NCBI GenBank assembly: GCA_032717465.1
Contig: CM064632.1
Coordinates: 22,445,486-22,509,485 of the forward strand
Direction of reading: 5' to 3'
DNA: 64,000 bases
From: Coenobita brevimanus
Taxonomy: Eukaryota; Arthropoda; Malacostraca; Decapoda; Coenobitidae
Shown: positions 57,701 to 64,000 of the stretch, piece after piece
How the letters are laid out: every line of letters begins with the position of its first letter
How positions within the stretch are numbered: the first letter of the stretch is position 1
The notes under the pieces: model-generated
What the model was told of the DNA's origin: nothing
The model's database searches: none
Seen by the model: the letters and a program-made list of their open reading frames with translations, nothing else
Translations under genes and position numbers: made by a program

Positions 57701-58010
57701 AGCGAAAGTTAGATGAAAGGCCGCGAATGTTGCAGAAATGAAGAAGAAGAGAGTCAGACAGTGGTTCCAGGCACCTCGAGTCGTCACCGGGAGAGGGGCA
57801 GATGGCGGGGGCATTTATGGTCCCCCCCCCTGGGGACTCCGAGGCTAGGTGAATTGACGCCATTTTGGTAAATTTTGAATAGGAAGTGTAGTGTGTACTG
57901 TGCATGTAGTTTGGTGAAGATAGATAGAGAAATTTGTACTGGAGAGCATGCTGGCCTACTCTCTGTGTAACTGAGACACTGAAAAAGTTGCCCAACGTTA
58001 TCCGATAACA
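54796..58010 (-). mobile_element. LINE family P, copy 2, apparently intact
   Basis: Poly(A) of 23 (as T at 54796-54818), a 3' UTR like that of copy 1, and one long frame. The 5' boundary and target duplication are not resolved: I looked for the poly(A)-adjacent flank (TCATCCAGTCCCTG) right of 58000 without success. It lies inside the TA-flanked element and so is younger than it. Confidence 0.93.
54903..57995 (-). CDS. LINE endonuclease-reverse transcriptase, 1030 codons
   Basis: No stop or frameshift. Domains: an apurinic-type endonuclease ([10 protein letters not shown] at 88-97, TETQL at 115-119, GDFNVHH at 221-227, SDHNLIT at 295-301), a linker, and a reverse transcriptase (catalytic Asp 664 in [19 protein letters not shown] from 722, YADD at 750-753), then a C-terminal domain with [11 protein letters not shown]. 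There is no RNase H and no separate upstream ORF1. The first ATG gives 44 residues unlike the family; the ATG at 57863 (residue 45, MASIHLAS) is a likelier start. It would nick target DNA and reverse-transcribe its own RNA. All catalytic residues I can identify are present, so this may be an active or recently active copy. Confidence 0.92.
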   Translation of the reverse strand: MGNFFSVSVTQRVGQHALQYKFLYLSSPNYMHSTHYTSYSKFTKMASIHLASESPGGGTINAPAICPSPGDDSRCLEPLSDSLLLHFCNIRGLSSNFRSVEHHLSSSKPHLLFLTETQLSEATDSKPFSVSSYFLYTHFKAKGGCCVYIRNDLSCSRVPELDSSEFSTLWLRISCHSLTKYICAVYLSPNSTDYQKFFDYLTSTMEHILSISPFSEISILGDFNVHHHLWLSSPFTDPPGEQAYIFSILNDLEQLVQHPTHIPDRLGESSNILDLFLTTNPSAYSVNLFSPLGSSDHNLITLTCPIAPVRPADPPGKRRLWHFGAADWEALRQYFFDFPWNDYCFHGREPSECALRITEVILSGMEAYISFSYPLTNARKPWFNHACSNAVRNKEKAYKRYRSQPIPESHHLYVSARNRAKSVLRSTKNNFIHTKCSQLSNSNSSRSFWHLAKNLSNNFTSSSFPPLFYSDGSVAISSTDKADLFAQTFSSNSTLDDSGAVPPSLPPSDFLMADIKISSVDVFSAITGLSTNKAYGPDGVPPVVLKNCASVLTPCLGKLFRLCLSTCTFPSCWKFALIQPVPKKGDHSQPSNYRPIALTSCISKVFESILNKKILRHLSYHNLLSDRQYGFRQGRSTGDLLTYLSDSWSSSFRDFGESFAIALDISKAFDRVWHKSLISKLPSYGFYPSICTFIASFLSGRSIAAVVDGHRSSPRSINSGVPQGSVLSPTLFLLFINDLLSCTSNPIHSYADDSTLHLSIRFPQRPSQQLLQETRDEAMAHLMSDLAHISDWGKNNMVVFNASKTQFLHLSTRQNLPQVYPLMFNNIQINPASSLNMLGVSFTRDLSWKDHITSLVKSASKRLGVLSRLRSFFTPAQLLTLYRGFIRPCVEYNSHVWGGSPHTALLNRVESKAFRLINSPPLTDSLQPLSLRRTVASLSLFYRYFNGHCSSELSACIPPPLRRARSTRLAANSHPFSVQLSNARVNRYSQSFIHATGQLWNCLPLSVFPIAYDLQSFKRSVSRHLKMIGS

Positions 58011-58672
58011 TGTATTAAGACATCAATAACCAAGATAAAACTGATCCTGTGTTTTACATATCAGCAACACTTTGCTATTATCACACATGGGGTATTAGTA
58101 GTAACTAATGGTAATGACCTATACTAGAGTTTGTAAAGTAACAGTGATTACGTCGAGTAAAGGAAGGAGCACACCACTGACAACTACAAACATATAGCCT
58201 CCGACTATTTATTGTTACGCACTGACTGTATACAACCGTCAGAATGATAAATTGTATGATTACAGACCTCACTGTCAAACGAATATATTACTATTTTATA
58301 TTACCCTGCGTTCAGATCGTGGTGTATAAATAACTATACTTTGGAGTAAAATACTGAGTAATGTAGTTTTATTCGTTATCATAACAAAACCATTATTTCC
58401 CAAGACAAATAGATGATGGAAGAGTGGCTGAGACAATGCGAGTAGGCCCTTGGATATGGGGAGGGTTGAGGGTAGACGAATGAATGGAAATGAGGGAGGG
58501 GAGGGGGGAGGGGCTGAAACTAGGGGTGCGGCGGTGCCACATATACCAACGTGCTCGTCAAGCCGGTCGCTCGATTTTTGCTGGAGACTGTACAAAAGGA
58601 TATTAACCACCCATATCCAGAAATAAATCGCTGAGGAAGGTGATATGGAACCTCCATACCCGACGGGAATAT

Positions 58673-58793
58673 GTGTGTCGATGAAGGCCAGGCAGAGATG
58701 GGAGAAATATGGTCAGTGAAGATAACATTATGTATACTGGGTGAAAAAAAAAAAAATCAAAATTTTGTTCAGTCTCCCCTCGAAAATCACCCA

Positions 58794-58836
<43 letters not shown>

Positions 58837-59384
58837 TACATTATTCAGGCCTGCAGCTTCGGGTTCATTTTTATGTTTTCGGTATAAACTTGAGACTACT
58901 GAATGAAGGTTAGGGCAAAATATACAGCCATTTCCATTCTCTCCCACTGCCTACCAGTTTACATTATAATATTTGCCGATACATTTTTGTTGTGTTTGTG
59001 TTCAGTGTTGGTTTAACGATATTTATTTTTATTACTTTGATATTACGAGTATCTTTACGTTTTCAGTACAGTATGAGGTACGACTAAGCCACAGCACACA
59101 GCTTTTCCCACCCCCTCTCTCTGCCTGCCCTGAAAATACTAGCACAGTTACGGTGGCGACTTTGTTTAATATGCTTACGTTGTTGTTGGTAGTAGTAGAG
59201 CAACCCCGTTCTGTCAGGCAGAGCAGACCCATCAACCGGAGGCAAGCAACCGCCCCTGCAGGGCCATCCTGTGCAGTGAACCGGAGTTCTCTTGCGGTGG
59301 ACAGCGTTTCGCCACAGCAAGCGGCGGGGAAAAGTGTGGAGGTTTGGTTCCTGCATGGACGTCGCACCATAGTAGGTTGCACAT
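58673..59384. other. Non-coding, with (CT)n
   Basis: A short poly(A) at 58744-58755, (CT)n at 58798-58830, otherwise unique. Overlapping frames at 58973-59590 show no domain. Confidence 0.5.
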
Positions 59385-59525
59385 CACCCCGTTGTATGGT
59401 TACCACCCAGCTTTGTAAATGGTTTCCCGGGTTACATGAAGCCTTTAGGCTTGTCACTCAGTGTACAGTAGAGTCACCTTGGAAAGTAGACAGCACTACA
59501 TCAATTGAGTGGATGATGATCTCCA
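59385..59525 (-). mobile_element. SINE family S fragment, copy S7
   Basis: TATGGTTACCACCCAGCTTT, then a broken hairpin AAATGGTTTCCCGGG, TTGTCACTCAGTG, and CTACATCAATTGAGTGG near 59500. Head and body are missing. Confidence 0.62.
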
Positions 59526-59876
59526 CAGCGTACCACTGCGTTGTAGGTTTGGGTCTCGTCGTTTCTTTTCCTTTGTTATTAAAAGGCTGATGCAAGCCAA
59601 TGCTAACTACTTTTTTTTTTTCCTCATTCCCTGCCAGCCGGCCTTGTTTTATTTGACCTGTTAAAGATATGTTGCTGACTTTCCTGGTACGTCTTAAGTT
59701 TATGATGTAAGACTGAGCGAAGCCTGCAGTAAACCACACAGCATTCCCAGACTCTCTTCCTGGCAGTCAGCAGTATAACTCATGTTTAGTACAGTGTGCA
59801 TTTTTTTTTTTTTTTATGCTGGAGGAACATTACTGAGGCGAGACACACACAGCTTTTTCCTCAGTCTTCCCCGTTT
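59526..59876. other. Non-coding, nothing recognised
   Basis: Unique sequence with T tracts at 59610-59620 and 59801-59815. I see no gene or element body. Confidence 0.5.
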
Positions 59877-59925
59877 ACTATCTGTCTATCTATTGCCAGA
59901 CGGCATAATCCTGTACGGGGTGGCC
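59877..59925 (-). mobile_element. Isolated 3' end similar to LINE family G
   Basis: CTATCTATTGCCAGACGGCA then GGGGTGGCCA match the 3'-terminal 46 bp and GATA tail of family G with a few changes; similarity stops sharply after that. It is either a very short 5'-truncated LINE or the tail of a SINE that borrows the LINE 3' end. Confidence 0.65.
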
Positions 59926-59989
59926 ATTTGACTCTGAGTTATTTGTTTTACAGGGAGGGGCACTAACCCTCCACCAACCCACTTGACAC

Positions 59990-60055
59990 GTAGGGAGCAC
60001 GTATGGTTTGGTTATATGGTTACCACCCAGCGTTGCACATGGTTTCCTGTTTACT
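59990..60055 (-). mobile_element. SINE family S fragment, copy S8
   Basis: TTTGGTTATATGGTTACCAC then CCAGCG and ATGGTTTCCTGTTTAC: the part around the hairpin only. Confidence 0.6.
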
Positions 60056-61037
60056 AATCAACAATATAATACTTATGTTCCGTTTTTATACACATATATT
60101 TTTAAGTATTTTTCTTACCGATATGATCCTTACATTGTTGGGAGCTGTAGCTTTCGATATATCCTTTTTCCAGACAAAACTGAACTAAGACCACGCCAGA
60201 ACAAACAGCTTTTTCTCCATCATCCTTTCTCCCAGCCTCCTTGCCTGTTTTGGCTTCTCAAGGCCGGCGCCGCTGCTCCTCTCTTTCCTTCCTGAATTTC
60301 CCCCTGAGTGAAAGCCATCGCCCTCGGTGTTATCGGCACACACGTCGGGCGTCATCCCTGAAAATGCCCACCACCACCGGCCAGCCACGAGAGGCGCTGC
60401 GGATTTGCTCTGGATTTTCTCTTAGGGTTCTCTTAAACTTCTGGACCAGGAAAAGATCGTGGTGTTGGCGGACATGTACGGCGATTTTACGGGTGGGAAA
60501 AAAATAAATCGAGGTATTACGAAAATATGAAAAGGAAAAGAAGTCAGTTTGTCAGTTTTGTACAGGTAATATGAAAGTCTGAGCCAAGAAGAAAAAATAT
60601 CTAGGAGTTAATAGAAATGAAAGGGTAAAAGGAAAGGACCATATAAGACGTGTAAAAATCGTGGCATTCATATTTTGCTGGTAAACAAAATCGGAACGTT
60701 TATTTTTTATTTGCTTTCTAAAACTCATGCCCAAGAAGAAGTCGATGCGTTTTCAGATATTTATGTGGAAGAAGAGGCTATTTAAACAAGAATGAATAAG
60801 TAAATAAATAAATAAATGACGATGTAAATAATCGAGATATTTTTCCCTCTGAGATCTCTAAAAATTTGGACAAAGAAAAATCAGCGCTTTAGAAGAGCAG
60901 TAGTTGAATTTTTCTAAGAAGAAGAAGATTCAAGGCATTGTGAAAATTTATGAGGGAACGAAGATGACGACTTAACAAACCAAATTCATGGTGATATAAG
61001 GTATGGAGTAAAAAGTTTTTTTTCGAGACTGTACGAT
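60056..61037. other. Non-coding, one GC-richer patch
   Basis: 60240-60480 is GC-richer than its surroundings but encodes nothing I recognise. The rest is AT-rich. Confidence 0.45.

Positions 61038-61126
<89 letters not shown>
61038..61126. repeat. (CA)n microsatellite, about 44 units
   Basis: Uninterrupted CA repeats. Confidence 0.98.
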
Positions 61127-61127
<1 letters not shown>

Positions 61128-61634
61128 CCAGTCTTCTTCATCTACAGTACAGTACATTAACTCGTGCTTTGCCTCGTTTTATACATGTTTTCAGGCCGAT
61201 AATTGCCTGATTTACATACATTTTTACATAGAGACGAGCTGTATGCGAATTCTGCCCCCTCCCCCTCACCACCTGGTACAGCATTCTAACTCCCTCCTCC
61301 CCCTTTTCCTAACTTCCATCCCTCTGACTCCTTCCTCTTACCTCCCATAGCCTCTCCCCACTTGCCTCCCTTTCCCTCTCTTCCCCTAGTCTGCCCCCCC
61401 CCCCAGTAGTCCCTCTCTCCTTTAGAAGCCTCTCATCCCCTCTTTCCCCCCCTCGCTGCCTTTTGACGCCTTCGTCTCCCCCCTCATCCTCCCTTTCACC
61501 CATATCCAAACCCATTCGTAGTCTACCTTCTCCTCATCCACCAAGACTATCTCCCTCTCCCCTCTTATCCCCTCTTTTCCCCTTACCCCCTCCCCAATTT
61601 AATTTATCCTCCCCTCATTCCTGTGGACTGTGTG

Positions 61635-61701
<67 letters not shown>

Positions 61702-62104
61702 TTACTGCTATCTTACATACTGCTTCTTCTGTACAGTATGTTTTGTTGTCTTTCGCTGGTATTGTAATTTAATTTACGTTGTGATAATCTATTCAGCAAA
61801 GCCAGCGTTATACGAGCCTGAGAGTGTTAACTGTGGCCAAGTAAACCACACCCGTCACTGAAATAAAAGAAACACAATTGCCAGCGGTACATGGGAGGCG
61901 TGAATGTGACGCTGGAATTATTTTTGCTCGGACTAAATCGTCGCCACTGCCGCCATGTCCATCACCAGGAGGCTGTATAATTTCCATGTAAGATTTTTTT
62001 TACGAATACTCAAACGTTGCCCTGGTTATTTTTCGTGTGTGTGTGTGTGCATTTCCAGTGTCGCCATTTTGACGGGTACACGCCTGTTTGTCACTTTTTC
62101 AGGG

Positions 62105-62142
<38 letters not shown>

Positions 62143-62940
62143 TTTAGCATGCAATTTCCATGTTATGAAAACGCTGTTGATAGAAAACTGATGAAAATCG
62201 TGCCTGACAATCATATAATAACAGACTAATACGGAGGAACAAATGCAAATGCCAGACACGCAACATCTCGCTCTCGTTGGGTGTGTCGGGTTAAGCACTG
62301 CAGGGGAACACTGTTTTAAGGAAATTCAGTACATACAAGCATGCTGGCTTATTTCGGGGAATGTAGAGCCAGTGGGATCCATTTTTAGGGGGCAGGGCAT
62401 CACTTAAGTTTAGATTCTGGCTACCGATTGGATGGTTTCTTTCAGCTCAGAGGAAGACCATGCTCTTTAGAGTGTTAATCCAATAGTACTTGTAGATAGA
62501 TAGGGAGATAGATGGATGGATGGATGGATGGTTGGAGCTACTGTGGTGTTTGTGATACTTTTGTAATAGGTGCAGAAGTGGTAAGAGGAGAGTGTCAGAC
62601 TTGAAACAGCAGAGGTGGAAGTAGTAAAGATGAAAATGACCGAGAAGGAGACTGCATGATCATAATAAAGGAGAGGAAAATGATACAAGGGTTCAGCAGT
62701 ATGAAAGGAAGGTAGCAGGTTTAAAAGAAGTGAAGAAAGAAAGTTTAGAGGGGAAAAAAGGAGAGAGAGAATTAGCAGAGACGAAGACTGAAGACTGAAG
62801 GAACATAATGGACAGGAGGATAATACTGCATGATTCAGGATTATGAGAGAGGTAACAGGTATAGTGGTGGCACGAGGTTACCATGGGATAAAAGCTGACT
62901 GATGCAGGAGGGTGAAGTTGTCATTCCTCTCTCTCTTACA
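61127..62940. other. Non-coding, C/T-rich then GT repeats
   Basis: 61250-61620 is C/T-rich; (GT)n at 61628-61699, 62033-62049 and 62105-62141. A GATG run lies at 62508-62530. An ATG in strong context with a nearby splice-donor-like site occurs at 61954 (see findings). No supported gene. Confidence 0.5.
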
Positions 62941-64000
62941 AGCCATTGGTGAGAGAGAGAGAGAGAGAGAGAGGCGTATCTACACTGCAAGGAAACTGAC
63001 TTATGCAAGGGACTTAGCTCTCCTTTTTCCCTAACAAGCCACTGACGTCAAGAGCAGTAGTTGACGTAAGAACAATGAGTTAGTCCTCGACCTGACAATG
63101 ATTAAGTCCCCTTTGGCTAATTGGCTTACACTGTTGTGTCTCGCTACATGAGCTGTACACGTTTCCCGCTCCTAGCCTCTCGTGCGGCAGGCAGCATTCC
63201 TTCAGTATTCACCAAGGAAATAGTGCAATACAAATTATGCTTTGATACGGAAATGTTGATCTATTCCTTTATATATCTTATACAGGGTGGTATATATGTA
63301 GCGCTTCTCTTCCACTCTGCCTAGCGATTTCTTGCGCTTTGCGGGGACGGCTCAGGCAATGTTATAAGTATCTTTCCTGCATTATCTGTTGATTTCCAGC
63401 TCCTACTACTACTCTCACGCCCACATCAGCATACTTAGCCGTTCCCGCAGCACACGAGGTACAGCCAGATGATTGTATTAAAAAAAATATATATATTGAT
63501 GCTATTTATGGGCCGCCCAGTATTTGCGAATCAAGTGATACTACTGCAGTACTCAGGTTTATATGTTACAGTACAGAATTTCTTTGCTCCTACACATACA
63601 AATACACCCTCTTGAGTATGGTATAGTGTTTAGGTAGCTGGTAGTATTTCATTCACTTGAAAAAGATATAGATCATACAATAACCCTGCGATATATTGCA
63701 GTGCAGAGAATCTCAGCCTCCGTGACGATCTTTCGCTTGAATAAAATCGTTTGGCGTTGGGCGAAGTAGAATACCATGAGAATGTGACTTGTGAAAACAT
63801 TCAGGTTCCTGTGACGCGCTCTCCGTTGAATATTATCGCCTGACTTCAGCTGAAGTAGAATACTGCAGGTGTCCCGACCACGAGTGTTAATAACTGATAT
63901 CCTAGTTAGTCTTGCATGTGGAAGCAGCAGTATGTCCTAAGCTGCTTTATACTGCTGACTGAAATACCACATTAGTCCAATAGTCCTCCAGTATTTATGT
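62941..64000. other. Non-coding to the window end
   Basis: (GA)n at 62949-62971. Two related segments of about 60 bp at 63712-63772 and 63810-63872 share GAAGTAGAATAC and carry M2-like motifs (AATAAAATCGTTTGGCG). No gene. Confidence 0.5.

Larger units (their letters stand above)
52701..58590. mobile_element. TA-flanked element with inverted repeats of about 400 bp
   Basis: Both outer ends read CAGTCTC(A/C)AGCAAAA inwards and are bordered by TA (52699-52700 and 58591-58592), the hallmark of Tc1/mariner-type insertion. The arms 52701-53104 and 58171-58590 remain aligned with small gaps, for example TTGTCTTGGGAAATAATGG on both. No transposase frame lies inside, so it is non-autonomous. Without the LINE the element would be about 2.7 kb. 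Confidence 0.85.
52490..58672. mobile_element. M1 element split by a later insertion
   Basis: The left part is 52490-52700 (CTCGTCGGTTAAGGAAGCTC, then TTGCTTATTTCATCTTACTA). The right part is 58591-58672 (AAATAAATCGCTGAGGAAGG, then CCTCCATACCCGACGGGAAT). Both join in the order seen in the uninterrupted copy at 10324-10546. The left part also carries an internal duplication of about 80 bp (CTTACTATCCTATTC at 52555 and 52637). Confidence 0.82.

Noticed and set aside
60241..60507. 88-codon frame in a GC-richer patch
   Set aside because: No recognisable domain; GC content alone does not support an exon.

Overview
The window is eukaryotic repeat DNA, most likely from a decapod crustacean or a related arthropod. 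It holds long dinucleotide and trinucleotide arrays, arthropod-telomere-type CCTAA (TTAGG) pentamers, several classes of non-LTR retrotransposon, an LTR element of Ty3/gypsy type, a tRNA-like SINE family and several inverted-repeat DNA elements. I found no host protein-coding gene that I can support. Every long reading frame with recognisable domains belongs to a retroelement, and most remaining open frames are products of simple repeats. The organism call is inference from repeat style.

Layout: 1-2026 is the 3' part of a poly(A)-tailed LINE (family P). 2-12 kb holds simple repeats, minisatellites and two short palindromic MITE-like families (M1, M2). 12.5-13.7 kb is a foldback element with arms of about 310 bp. 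15.1-16.8 kb is a decayed LINE on the minus strand. 18-19.4 kb holds two inverted copies of a tRNA-like SINE (family S). 20.4-20.6 kb is a palindrome carrying a hammerhead-like core. 21.3-25.0 kb is a non-autonomous LTR element on the minus strand with nearly identical LTRs and a clear primer binding site. 27.8-30.7 kb is a frameshifted RTE LINE with a GAT tail. 30.75-34.76 kb is the left part of a gypsy-type element with a 5' LTR and a gag-protease-integrase frame; it is cut by a LINE (family G, GATA-type tail) at 34.76-36.4 kb. 36.4-42 kb is a degenerate CCTAA-rich block with two 15-bp minisatellite arrays and a diverged duplication with a period of about 2.1 kb. Family G recurs at 42.3-43.9 and 50.4-52.1 kb. 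45.7-48.7 kb holds clustered S, M1 and M2 copies.

52.5-58.7 kb is a four-layer nest. An M1 element is split by a TA-flanked element with inverted repeats of about 400 bp, which contains a hAT-like MITE and an apparently intact 1030-codon family P LINE. The rest, to 64 kb, is simple repeats, element fragments and sequence in which I see nothing.

The elements interact as layers of insertion. LINE tails seed microsatellites (GAT, GATA, poly A), and a related M1 copy supplies the empty site that dates the 52.7-58.6 kb insertion after M1. The gypsy-type element keeps its frame open right up to the LINE that truncates it.
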